Below, one piece after another: positions 1-9,503 of a stretch of DNA of 64,000 bases (positions within the stretch are counted from its first letter, which is position 1; every line of letters starts with the position of its first letter). The stretch is from contig NZ_VPFL01000010.1 in the NCBI RefSeq assembly GCF_008014345.1, positions 1-64,000 on the forward strand. The letters run 5' to 3'. Both the position numbers and the translations under genes were made by a program. This stretch comes from Pelomicrobium methylotrophicum (GTDB lineage Bacteria > Pseudomonadota > Gammaproteobacteria > Burkholderiales > UBA6910). Below the pieces are notes generated by a model. It had not been told where the DNA came from. It worked only from the letters and a program-made list of their open reading frames with translations, and did no database searches.

Positions 1-123
1 CATCTCCCAAAGATGCCCCAGCTTGGCTACCCGGTAAAACCCCCGGATGCCGTATCCAATTCCCTGAACTTGCATGGCCCTCCTCCACACTCGAAGGAGT
101 GCCAAAGGTTTGTGAACTTATGC

Positions 124-148
124 AGCCGGGGGCAGGTACGCCCCGGCT
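124..148 (-). terminator. Stem-loop at the end of ybbP
   Basis: AGCCGGGG (124-131) pairs with CCCCGGCT (141-148). The stem reaches into the ybbP stop codon. No T-rich tract follows in the minus direction, so it may be an mRNA-end stabilising hairpin and not an intrinsic terminator. I see nothing else in bases 1-123. Confidence 0.3.
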
Positions 149-2642
149 CAAGTGGTCGCGCTCAGGACCTGCAGCGGCGGCCGCTCCACGACCCGGCGCA
201 CTCCCAGCCATCCCGCCAGCGCCACACCCGCCGTTCCCGCCACAATGCCGACGATCCATGGCGCGCCGTTGGTCTGAAAGGGAACGTTGAGCACTCGCGC
301 CGATACCGCCCAGCCCACGGCGGTGGCACCGAACGCCGCCACCAGGCCAGCGAGCAGCCCGATCACGGCGAACTCCACCATATGCACCGCCCGCAACTGG
401 GCTGCCCGCGCACCGAGCGTGCGCATGATGGCCGCATCCACAAGCCGCTCGTCGCGCGTCGCCGCGATGGCGGCGTAGAGCACGAGCACCCCCGCCGCCA
501 GGGTGAACAGGAACACAAATTCCACGGCCCGGATCACCTGGTCCATCATGGCCTGCACCTGGGCGAGCACCGCCGCCACGTCGATGACCAGCAGGTTCGG
601 AAAGCGCTTCACCAGCGAGTTCATGATTTCCTCCCGCTCGCGGGGGAGATGAAAGCTCGCCACATCGCTGGCAGGATACGCTTCCAGGACGCCGGGCGGC
701 ATCACTACGAAGAAGTTGACCCGGAACGAATCCCACTCCACGGTCCGAAGGCTCGTGACAGGGCCGGAAAGCGTAACACCCGCGATGTCGTAGGTCAGCG
801 TGTCGCCCAATCGGATCCCCAACGTCCTCGCGATACCCTGCTCCACCGAAAACGCCGTGCGCCCCCGGTCCTCGGGCCGCCACCACCGCCCCGCCACGAT
901 CCGGTTATCGCTCTGGGGCGTTTCTGCCCAGGATAGGTTGAATTCCCGGTCGACGAGGCGCTTGGCCCGCTCGTCCGCGTAATCGGCCGAAGAAACCTGC
1001 CGGCCGTTGATCGCTATGAGGCGGGCCCGGACCATGGGATAGGTTTTGGGAGCCGGGATGCCCTGCGCCTCGAAAAAGCGCTGGAGAGCTTCCCGCTGGT
1101 CCGGCTGGATGTTCACCAGGAACCGGTTCGGCGCATCCGGCGGCAAGCTGGCCCGCCAGCTCTGGATCAGGTCGCCGCGCACGAGCGTGAGCAGGAGCAT
1201 GGCCATGAGCCCCATCGACAAGGCAGCCACTTGGACAGCGGTGCTCAACGGCCGGCGTCGAAGATTGGCGAGCCCCATGCGCCAAGCGCGGCTCGCGCCC
1301 GCAGAGAGCCGAGCGAGCCCACGGACCACGAGCCACGACAACATGCCCGAGGCGAGCAATCCGGCCACTGCGCCCAGGAGCACGATGCGCCCCAACCGAA
1401 GGTCGCCGGCCTCCCAGAAGATGAGCGCAGCGATGGCCAGAATGCCCAGCGCGTAGCCGATGACCCCGGCGCTTCCGGGCACGCCCAATTCCCTCCGCAG
1501 CACGCGCAGGGTCGGCACCCGCGCGAGGGCCGCCAGGGGCGGCATCGCGAACCCCAGCAGCAGGACGAATCCCGCGACGTAGCCTTGGGCCAGGGGGGTA
1601 AGCCCTGGAAGCGGCAGCTCGCCGCCCACAAGTGGCGCCAGAAGCCGAACAAGTCCCGCTTGCGCCGCCCAACCCACCGCCGATCCGAGCGTGCTGGTGG
1701 CAATTCCGAGCGCCAGAAACACCCCGGCGTAGAGCCTCAAGATGGACCCTTGGCTCGCCCCCAGGCAACGCATCACCGCACAAGCGTCGAAGTGCCGCTG
1801 CAGGTATCGGCGTGCGGCGAGGGCGACCGCCACCGCCGCGAGGATCACGGCAGCGAGCGACGACAGCGCCAGGAACCGCTCTGCCCGCTCTAGCGCCGAG
1901 CGAATCTCCGGACGGGCATCGCGGATGCTTTCCACTTTCTGACCGGGCCCGACGGCCCGGGTCGCGAATGCGCGGAAGGCTTCTACGGCGGCCGGGGCGC
2001 CGGCCACGAGAAGCCGGTAGCCGATGCGGCTGCCGGGCTGGACGAGCCCCGTGCTGGACAGATCCTCCAGGTTCAGGATCACGCGGGGCCCCAGGCTGAG
2101 AAAGCCCACCACGCTTTCGGGTGCCTGATCGATCACGCCGGCGATCGTGAAGGTCCGCTCCCCGAGGCCAAGCCGCTCTCCCACCCCGACGCCAAGGCGC
2201 GAAAGTACGCGCTCATCGACCCACACCGTCCCCGGTGGCGGTGCGCTCCTGGGCGTCGAAGCGTTTCGCGCGCCGTCGGCCACCCGCAGCTCGCCGCGCA
2301 AGGGATAACCCTGCTCCACGGCCCGCACGTCCACGAGCAGGCTGCGGCTGTCGGCAAAAGCCATGCTGGGAAACTTGACGAGCTCCGCCTGCGCGAGCCC
2401 CAGCGCACGAGCCTGATCGCGGAAGCTGCCGGGAAGGGGCCGATCCCCCGCCACCACCAGGTCCGCGCCCAACAGTTGATTGGCCTGCACCTCCAAGGCC
2501 GCCCGGACCCGATCGTTGAAGAACGCCACCGTGGTCACGCTGGCCACGCCGATCACCAGCGCCGACGCCAGTACCCGCAGCTCGCCGGCGCGGATATCGC
2601 GTCGCAGTAAACGGAGCGCGAGCAGCAACTCCTGGAACAGGG

Positions 2643-2646
<4 letters not shown>
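148..2646 (-). CDS. ybbP: ABC transporter permease, YbbP/FtsX family
   Basis: This is an 832-residue inner-membrane protein, close to the length of E. coli YbbP. It has an N-terminal membrane helix near residues 25-45, then a periplasmic MacB-PCD-like domain. A first FtsX bundle lies around residues 260-380, a second periplasmic domain follows, and a C-terminal FtsX bundle spans roughly 710-825. It has no ATPase motifs and should work with the adjacent ATPase YbbA. Its GTG start overlaps the ybbA stop by four bases (GTGA), so the two are translationally coupled. In this family the pair is thought to extract or release lipophilic substrates from the membrane, consistent with the divergent lysophospholipase gene tesA. 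Substrate is not visible from sequence. Confidence 0.85.
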
Positions 2647-3339
<693 letters not shown>

Positions 3340-3341
<2 letters not shown>

Positions 3342-3984
3342 GTTGAAGAAACTGGTTTTGGTGACCTGGCTGCTGGCCTCCGCCAGCGCCTTCGCCGCGC
3401 CCGTCATCGTGGTGCTCGGCGACAGCCTGTCCTCAGGCTACGGGCTTCCGACCGGCAGCGGCTGGGTGACCCTTCTCGAAGCGCGCCTGCGCCACCACGG
3501 GTATCCCCATGCGGTGGTCAACGCCAGCGTCAGCGGGGAGACCTCCCTCGGGGGACGAAACCGGATCGCCGCGGTGCTGGAGCGCCACCATCCCGATATT
3601 GTAATCGTGGCACTCGGCGGAAACGACGGCTTGCGGGGCCTGCCTCCGGAAACCACCCGCGCAAACCTCGCCGCCATCATCGAAGCGGCGCACAGACGCA
3701 ACGCGCAGGTCGTGCTCGTCGGCATGCGATTACCACCGAACTACGGCAAAGCCTACACGGAAAAGTTCCAAGCCATCTTTCCCGAACTGAGCCGGCGGTA
3801 CAAAGTGCCCCTGGTGCCGTTCCTCCTGGAAGGCTTCGGCGAGCGTCGGGATTTTTTCCAGCCTGACGGGATCCACCCGACCGCGGCCGCCCAGCCCCTC
3901 ATGCTCGACAACGTGTGGCCGGCTCTTAAGCCGCTCCTGGCGGCGAATCCCTCGTCCAGCCGCGCCGGCGGCAGGGCTCCCTGA
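3340..3984 (+). CDS. tesA: Arylesterase / acyl-CoA thioesterase I / lysophospholipase L1
   Basis: SGNH-hydrolase of 214 residues with a typical signal peptide (MLKK, hydrophobic core, cleavage near ASAFAA), so it should be periplasmic. Block I is GDSLSSGYG with the nucleophilic Ser, block III is GGND, and block V is DGIHPT with the catalytic Asp/His. It hydrolyses acyl-thioesters, arylesters and lysophospholipids. The divergent arrangement with ybbA-ybbP is common in proteobacteria. The start is fixed by the signal peptide, but I see no clear Shine-Dalgarno sequence before it, because the upstream bases are ybbA coding sequence. Confidence 0.9.
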
Positions 3985-3992
3985 GGGGGCCC
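3974..3992 (+). terminator. Hairpin enclosing the tesA stop codon
   Basis: GGGCTCCC (3974-3981) can pair with GGGGGCCC (3985-3992) with one G-T pair. The TGA stop of tesA forms the three-base loop. There is no T tract, so termination function is uncertain. Confidence 0.3.
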
Positions 3993-4102
3993 TATCAGAA
4001 ACATCGACAAAGCAGCCTAGAGACTCTAACCGAAGGCGGTTTGTCCGGGCCCGCGATTCGTGCGGGATCGGGCCTAGTCACCGGGAAAAAGGCCGGCATG
4101 CT

Positions 4103-5425
4103 ATGATCGGCCCGGGTGTTGCGCCCCTGCCGCTCGAAATGCCAACGGGAACCACTGCCCCACCCTCCCTCGAGTACGTCGGCAAATACAGGATCATCCG
4201 CGAGCTCGGCCGCGGATCCACCTGCCGTGTCTATCTCGCCCAGGATCCGTTCAACGACAGGGAGGTGGCCATTAAAGTCATCTTTCCCCACGGCCAGGGG
4301 GGTACGCGCGAGAACAAGCGCTTCATGCGGGCGTTCATGAGCGAAGCCGCCCTCGCCGGGCGGCTCAAGCATCCCCACATCGCCGCCATCTACGACGCCG
4401 CGATGGAGGAGAGCTACAGCTATCTCGTGATGGAGTACGTGCCGGGCGGCACGTTGCAGCAGTTCTGCGACCCGGCGCACCTCCTGCCCGTGGAACAGGT
4501 GGTAGAGATTATCTTCAAGTGCTGCCGAGCGCTCGACTATGCCATGCGCCAGGGCGTCATCCATCGGGACGTGAAGCCGGGCAATATCCTGGTCACCCAG
4601 GGAACCGAGATCAAGATCAGCGACTTTGGGACCGCGTTCCTCCAAATCGCCGACCATACCCAGCTCACCGGCGTCGGTTCGCCCGCCTACATGTCCCCCG
4701 AGCAGATCCAGGAAAAGGAGCTGACTCACCAGACCGATATCTATTCCCTGGGCGTGGTGATGTACCGGCTGCTGACGGGCCGTCTGCCCTACGAATCGCG
4801 GCATACCGACAAGCTCCTGGACGAGATCCTGCACGTGGACCCGCCCCCGCCGAGCACCCACCGGCCGGCGATCCCCGCGGCCCTCGACCGCATCGTCATG
4901 CGGGCGATGCGTAAGGAGGTCCACGAACGTTACGCCACGTGGCTCGAGTTTGCGAAAGACCTGGCTGCGGTCTTCAGCCAGCTCCATGGGCCAGGGCATG
5001 CCGCCGCGGACATGGAGAAGTTCAGCGCACTCAAACAACTGCCCTTCTTCGAGCGGTTCGAAGACTCGCAGATCTGGGAAGTCCTCGGCATGGCCACCTG
5101 GACGAGGATCGCCAAGAACGCCGTGATCGTGCAAGAGGGTACGGTGGGTGAATCCTGCTTCATCCTGGTCGAAGGCGAAGTGCAGGTCTCACGCAGTAGC
5201 ACCGAGCTCACTCGGCTCGGGCCGGGAGACTGTTTCGGCCTGGTGCTTTACTTCGAAGAGCGCTCCCGGGCGCGAACCACCACCGTCACCGCCCTGACCG
5301 ACTGTTCCCTGCTGGAGCTGCCGGCCGCCGCCCTCAACAGGGCCTCGGAGGCCTGCCAGGCCCAGCTCAACAAGGCGTTCCTGCGCCTGCTGGTCAACCG
5401 TCTGGAGCGGCCAAGCAAGCCGTAG
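4103..5425 (+). CDS. Ser/Thr protein kinase with C-terminal cyclic-nucleotide-binding-like domain
   Basis: This 440-residue soluble protein joins a Hanks-type kinase (about 29-290) to a CAP/cNMP-binding-like domain (about 305-435). The kinase looks active. It has a Gly loop at GRGSTC (37-41 region), catalytic Lys58 in AIK, H154-R155-D156 in the catalytic loop, D174-F-G, and SPE in place of APE. In the cNMP-like domain the phosphate-binding cassette reads FGLVLYFEERSRART, so the usual GE pair is GL. An Arg is kept, which makes canonical cAMP binding doubtful. No membrane segment is visible. It lies 511 bases upstream of the pilGHIJL operon on the same strand. A role in tuning twitching motility is only inference from that position. 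Confidence 0.85.
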   Translation: MIGPGVAPLPLEMPTGTTAPPSLEYVGKYRIIRELGRGSTCRVYLAQDPFNDREVAIKVIFPHGQGGTRENKRFMRAFMSEAALAGRLKHPHIAAIYDAAMEESYSYLVMEYVPGGTLQQFCDPAHLLPVEQVVEIIFKCCRALDYAMRQGVIHRDVKPGNILVTQGTEIKISDFGTAFLQIADHTQLTGVGSPAYMSPEQIQEKELTHQTDIYSLGVVMYRLLTGRLPYESRHTDKLLDEILHVDPPPPSTHRPAIPAALDRIVMRAMRKEVHERYATWLEFAKDLAAVFSQLHGPGHAAADMEKFSALKQLPFFERFEDSQIWEVLGMATWTRIAKNAVIVQEGTVGESCFILVEGEVQVSRSSTELTRLGPGDCFGLVLYFEERSRARTTTVTALTDCSLLELPAAALNRASEACQAQLNKAFLRLLVNRLERPSKP

Positions 5426-5936
5426 GCGCCCCCACCCCCGGCCCCGCCGACCCTCCCCCATCGCGCGGCGGCTGGGCGCTTTATACGAACCCCTTGCATC
5501 CTCTGCCAGGATTGGCATTTCCATGCTGGCGGCATAGGAACGGACACCCGTGAGGCTGTACGGCGCTTGCCCGCACCCCCTCCGATTCCGCTAGAGTTTG
5601 CAAATCCTTTTTGCCACAATCGGATCGCGCTTAAAATTCAGGTCAATTTCGAGTTGGGCGGGTCTGCGGCCCTACGACTCCTGCAGGAAAAATCCCAACA
5701 AAACAAGGTCCTGCCTGGTTTATGCCGACAGCCGCCGCCACCGAGGGCCCAAGGTTGGAGGGGAGCCAACACGCCATGCGCCGCGGAATCTGCAAAAAGG
5801 ATTCCATTCGGGTCACGCCCCAACCCCAGGCTCGCCGGGAAAGGGACTTCGTGCCCGCCTTCCTGTGCACCCGCCCATCGCCCGACGGCCATCACCGCCA
5901 TCAGGCGCTCGGGCGGCATTTCGCGGGGAGACCCTG
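5426..5936 (+). other. Leader region before the pil chemosensory operon
   Basis: These 511 bases separate the kinase gene from pilG. The middle part (about 5590-5720) is AT-richer than its surroundings and holds the best promoter-like sequence. The last 160 bases contain a possible short ORF that ends on the pilG start codon. I see no strong intrinsic terminator for the kinase gene. Confidence 0.5.
5611..5637 (+). promoter_or_regulatory. Possible sigma-70 promoter for pilGHIJL
   Basis: TTGCCA (5611-5616) resembles a -35 box and TAAAAT (5632-5637) a -10 box, but the spacer is only 15 nt. It is the most AT-rich promoter-like stretch in the leader. Weak support. Confidence 0.25.
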
Positions 5937-5937
5937 A
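5776..5937 (+). CDS. Possible small ORF translationally coupled to pilG
   Basis: A 53-codon frame starts at ATG 5776, ten bases after a strong purine box (GGAGGGGAG), and ends with TGA sharing its last base with the pilG ATG (TGATG). The predicted product is basic, has two Cys residues (one in ICKKD, one in FLCTR) and many His residues near its C-terminus. I recognise no family. Its third-position G+C is lower than that of neighbouring genes, so it may be only a leader peptide or chance. Confidence 0.3.
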   Translation: MRRGICKKDSIRVTPQPQARRERDFVPAFLCTRPSPDGHHRHQALGRHFAGRP

Positions 5938-6377
5938 TGACCATCGCCCCCGACCTCGGTGGCGTCAAGGTGATGGTGATCGACGACAGCAACACCATCC
6001 GTCGCAGCGCCGAGCTGTTTTTGAGCCAGGCCGGCTGCCAAGTGATCCTCGCCGAGGACGGGTTCTCTGCCCTCACCAAAATCACCGAGCACCATCCGGA
6101 TGTCATCTTCATCGACATCATGATGCCGCGGCTCGATGGCTATCAGGCCTGCGCCCTGATCAAGCGCAACCCCAGGTTCCGCTCCATCCCCGTCATCATG
6201 CTCTCGAGCAAGGACGGGGTGTTCGACCGGGCCCGGGGCCGCATGGTCGGATCGGATGAATACCTGACTAAACCCTTTACGCGTGAGGACCTGGTCAATG
6301 CGGTCCGGGCCCACGTGAGAAGGAGCGGTCCAATCAAGGAGATACCCCATGGCGATCAAAAAAGTTCTTGTGGTTGA
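5937..6377 (+). CDS. pilG: Twitching motility response regulator PilG
   Basis: This single-domain CheY-like receiver has 146 residues. The acidic pair is D16-D17 and the phosphoacceptor is D60 in FIDIMMP; the conserved Thr/Ser (MLSSK) and Lys (TKPF) follow. In Pseudomonas-type systems PilG is phosphorylated by the PilL/ChpA kinase and promotes pilus extension through PilB and cAMP. GGGGAG precedes the start with suitable spacing. It overlaps pilH by 29 bases and heads the pilGHIJL operon. Confidence 0.9.
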   Translation: MTIAPDLGGVKVMVIDDSNTIRRSAELFLSQAGCQVILAEDGFSALTKITEHHPDVIFIDIMMPRLDGYQACALIKRNPRFRSIPVIMLSSKDGVFDRARGRMVGSDEYLTKPFTREDLVNAVRAHVRRSGPIKEIPHGDQKSSCG

Positions 6378-6714
6378 AGACTCGGCGACCGACCGGCAGG
6401 CGCTGTCGGAAATGCTGAAGAAGAACGGCTTCGAGGTTTACACCGCCGAGAACGGCGAAGAAGCGGTCACGAAGGCCGACCAGCTCAAGCCTGATTTGAT
6501 CCTGATGGACATCATCATGCCCGGTACCAACGGCTTCCAGGCCACCCGCGTCATTACCCGCAACGATGCCACCAAGCATATCCCCGTGATCATCATCAGC
6601 AGCAAGGGTCAGGAGACGGATAAGATCTGGGGGATGCGCCAGGGAGCGCGCGACTACATCGTAAAACCCGTCCAGGAAGCGGAACTGCTGCGCAAGATCT
6701 CCGCTCTCGCCTAG
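6349..6714 (+). CDS. pilH: Twitching motility response regulator PilH
   Basis: This is a CheY-like receiver of 121 residues with D54 as phosphoacceptor in LMDIIMPG and Lys in VKPVQ. A near-perfect ribosome site (AAGGAG, 7 nt spacing) sits inside the end of pilG. PilH is usually the second output of the Pil-Chp system, acting as phosphate sink or retraction regulator. Overlap with pilG and the short gap to pilI support one transcript. Confidence 0.9.
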   Translation: MAIKKVLVVEDSATDRQALSEMLKKNGFEVYTAENGEEAVTKADQLKPDLILMDIIMPGTNGFQATRVITRNDATKHIPVIIISSKGQETDKIWGMRQGARDYIVKPVQEAELLRKISALA

Positions 6715-6741
6715 AACGATCCAAGACCGGAGCATGCGCCG

Positions 6742-7275
6742 ATGGAGACCGGGCTCGGAAGCCTGAAGGAATACCAAGAGCACCTGCTGGCGCGCATTCG
6801 CGACTCCGCGGCGAACGGCGCGGCGACCTCCTATCTGGGCATGGTCGTGGCGGAGGAGCGCTGGGCCGTGAGGCTCACTGACGTGAGCGAAGTGATCCCT
6901 GTGCCCACCCTGCATACCGTCCCGCTGACCCAGAGTTGGTTTCTCGGCATCACCAATATCCGCGGCAGTTTGTACGCTGTTGCCGATATCGCCGCGCTGA
7001 TCGGCCGCGGGCATGCGCCGCTCAATGCCGACACGCGGCTCGTGCTGATCCACCCCAGGTTCCGCGTCAATGCCGGGTTCATCATCACGCGCACGCTCGG
7101 GTTGCGCAACATTCCGCTACCGTCCCAGCCGCCAGAAAAAGAAGAGGTCTCGTGGATCACGGCCGAATACCACGAACCGGACGGCAAGGTTTGGAAAGAG
7201 CTGGATATTCGACGCTTGGTGTCCGATCCGCGCTTCCTGGACATCGCTTCGCCCCGGCTCACTGCGGCTGGATAA
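6742..7275 (+). CDS. pilI: CheW-like coupling protein PilI
   Basis: CheW-fold adaptor of 177 residues that would couple the receptor PilJ to the kinase PilL. Family landmarks are WAVRLTDVSEVIPVP near residues 38-52 and FLGITNIRGSLYAVADIAAL around 67-86. It lies between pilH and pilJ as in other betaproteobacterial pil clusters. Confidence 0.88.
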   Translation: METGLGSLKEYQEHLLARIRDSAANGAATSYLGMVVAEERWAVRLTDVSEVIPVPTLHTVPLTQSWFLGITNIRGSLYAVADIAALIGRGHAPLNADTRLVLIHPRFRVNAGFIITRTLGLRNIPLPSQPPEKEEVSWITAEYHEPDGKVWKELDIRRLVSDPRFLDIASPRLTAAG

Positions 7276-7310
7276 CAAAGACACGCTGGATCCCAAGTTG
7301 GAGGAAGCCC

Positions 7311-9491
7311 ATGGCATCGGTCGCATCGGAGCTCAAGATCTCCACCCCGTCCGCTGACGCCGAGTCAGCCCCGTCGAGCGAGCAAGCTGCAAGAGGTGCG
7401 GGAAGCCAGGCGAGCAGCCTCGCCACCCTCATCGAGAGGTTGACCAGCGGAGCCGAAGGCGAGCTGCCGCGAGGTCTGCCGCTGCTGCGCCGCTTCAGTT
7501 TCCAGCACCAGATGTTGCTGCTGGGCGTCCTGGTTCTTCTGTTCCTCGCGCTCACCGTCACCACGTTCGGTTTCGTCATCTGGGAGGCGCGCATCAATCG
7601 TACCCAGACCGCCGTCTCGACCGAGATGCAGATGTGGTCGCAGCGGGCAGCCATCCTCGCCGAACAGTCCGCTCGCGGAAATGCAGACGCTTTTGCCCAG
7701 CTCGCCAAAGGCGTGGCCACCTTCTCCGCCGACCTGGAAGCGTTGCGTGCCGGGGGCGACACGCACGGCACCTCGTTGCCGAAAGCGTCACCCGAGGTGC
7801 TGCCGCTGCTGGATGAAGTGTCCGCGCGCTGGGAGCCCATCGCGGAGGACGTGGGCTTCATCCTCTCGCAACAGCGGGGATTGGTCACGCTGAAGCAGAG
7901 CGAGGACTTCATCCGCCAGGCAGGTCCCCAGCTCAAAAGCCTGTCGCAGCAATTGGGCGTGGTCGCGATGGAGCGGCGCGAGGATCCACGGTCAGTCGCG
8001 ATGGCGCGGCAGCTCTACTACGACGTCGTGAACTTCGATTTCCTCGAGGCCAACAGCCAGATCTCCACCGACGAGCCCGATCGCCAGGTGGCGCTTAATC
8101 TCGCGCATAACGTCAAGGCGTTTGAGACGCTCGTCGAGGGTCTAGCCAGCGGTAGCGCGGAGCTCGGCCTGGCGCCGCTCAAGCACCCCGATTCCCAGCG
8201 CATCGCCACCTCCCTTCTCGAGCTCACCAGCGAATTCCGCCGCCACATCGTCAGCGTGGTCGTCAACATGGAAAACCTCGCTCGTGCAAAGGAAGCGTAC
8301 CGCAAAGTTTCCCGGGCCAGCGAACCCCTGCTCGCCTCCCTGGAAAAATTGACCGATGCATACAGGCGACAAGGGGGCGGCTACGGCGGCACCGCCCTCG
8401 GGCTGCTGTTCGCCGTGCTTACCGTGGCCTCCCTGGGCCTCATGGCCAAGGTCCACCTCGACGACGCGCGCCGCCGGGCAATTGAAAACGAGCAAGCCAA
8501 CCGCCGCAACGAGCAAGCCATTCTCCGCCTGCTGGACGACATGTCGCAGCTCGCCGAAGGTGATCTTACCCGCCACGCCCGCGTAACCGAGGACATCACC
8601 GGCGCCATTGCCGATGCGGTCAATTACGCCATCGATGAGCTGCGCAGCCTGGTCAACCAGATCAACCAGGCCGCCAACCAGCTCACCGAGTCGACCCGAC
8701 AGGGACGTGCGGTCTCCAGCCAGCTCCTGCAGGTGGCGGAAAAGCAGGCCCAGGAAATCCAGGCCACCACGTCTTCGGTGTTGCAGATGGCCGCCTCCAT
8801 GGACACCGTGTCTGCCAACGCCCAGGAATGCGCCCAAGTGGCCCAGCAGTCGCTCGCCGCTTCTGAGAAAGGCGCCGGTGCTGTGCAGCAATCGATCGCC
8901 AGCATGGACGCCCTGCGCGAGCAAATCCAGGAAACCTCCAAGCGGATCAAGCGCCTGGGCGAGAGCTCCCAAGAAATCGGCGAGATCGTGCAGTTGATCG
9001 CCGGCATCACCGAACAGACCAACGTGCTGGCGCTCAACGCCGCGATCCAGGCGGCCGCCGCCGGTGAAGCCGGTCGCGGCTTCACCGTGGTGGCGGAGGA
9101 AGTGCAACGCCTGGCGGAACGCTCTGCCGAAGCCACGAAGCAGATCAGCGCCATCGTGCGCACGATTCAAAGCGATACCCACGACGCCGTGGTGGCGATG
9201 GAAAAAAGCACCCTGGGCGTGGTGGAGGGGGCCAAGCTCACCGACGCCGCTGGCCAAGCCCTCCAGGAGATCAACGCGGTATCCAGGCGCCTTGCAGATC
9301 TGGTGGCCCAGATCACCCGCGCCACCGAGGAACAGCTTCAGGTCGCCCAGGCAGTGGCCAGGAACATGCGGGGAATTCTCCACATCACTCAGCAGACCAC
9401 GAAGGGGACCAAGTGGACCGCCGAGTCCATGGGTCAGATCTACGAGCTGGCCCAGAAGCTCAAAGTCTCCGTATCCGGCTTCAAGGTCTGA
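7311..9491 (+). CDS. pilJ: Methyl-accepting chemotaxis protein PilJ
   Basis: Receptor of 726 residues for the type IV pilus chemosensory system. It has a cytoplasmic N-terminus of about 65 residues, TM1 around 67-93, a periplasmic helical sensor region, and TM2 around 357-380. HAMP and a long MCP signalling coiled coil follow. The hairpin tip is visible at about 567-605 (QTNVLALNAAIQAA, then EAGRGFTVVAEEVQRLAERS). I chose the ATG at 7311, preceded by GGAGGAAG; the open frame extends upstream into pilI. I see no linked CheR/CheB (pilK, chpB) genes, so adaptation enzymes, if any, are elsewhere. Confidence 0.9.
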   Translation: MASVASELKISTPSADAESAPSSEQAARGAGSQASSLATLIERLTSGAEGELPRGLPLLRRFSFQHQMLLLGVLVLLFLALTVTTFGFVIWEARINRTQTAVSTEMQMWSQRAAILAEQSARGNADAFAQLAKGVATFSADLEALRAGGDTHGTSLPKASPEVLPLLDEVSARWEPIAEDVGFILSQQRGLVTLKQSEDFIRQAGPQLKSLSQQLGVVAMERREDPRSVAMARQLYYDVVNFDFLEANSQISTDEPDRQVALNLAHNVKAFETLVEGLASGSAELGLAPLKHPDSQRIATSLLELTSEFRRHIVSVVVNMENLARAKEAYRKVSRASEPLLASLEKLTDAYRRQGGGYGGTALGLLFAVLTVASLGLMAKVHLDDARRRAIENEQANRRNEQAILRLLDDMSQLAEGDLTRHARVTEDITGAIADAVNYAIDELRSLVNQINQAANQLTESTRQGRAVSSQLLQVAEKQAQEIQATTSSVLQMAASMDTVSANAQECAQVAQQSLAASEKGAGAVQQSIASMDALREQIQETSKRIKRLGESSQEIGEIVQLIAGITEQTNVLALNAAIQAAAAGEAGRGFTVVAEEVQRLAERSAEATKQISAIVRTIQSDTHDAVVAMEKSTLGVVEGAKLTDAAGQALQEINAVSRRLADLVAQITRATEEQLQVAQAVARNMRGILHITQQTTKGTKWTAESMGQIYELAQKLKVSVSGFKV

Positions 9492-9503
9492 CGGTCGCCG
9501 ATC

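Noticed and set aside
5513-5526. Sigma-54-like TGGCA...TGC upstream of pilG
   Set aside because: The GG and GC doublets are separated by nine bases, one fewer than the fixed spacing sigma-54 requires.
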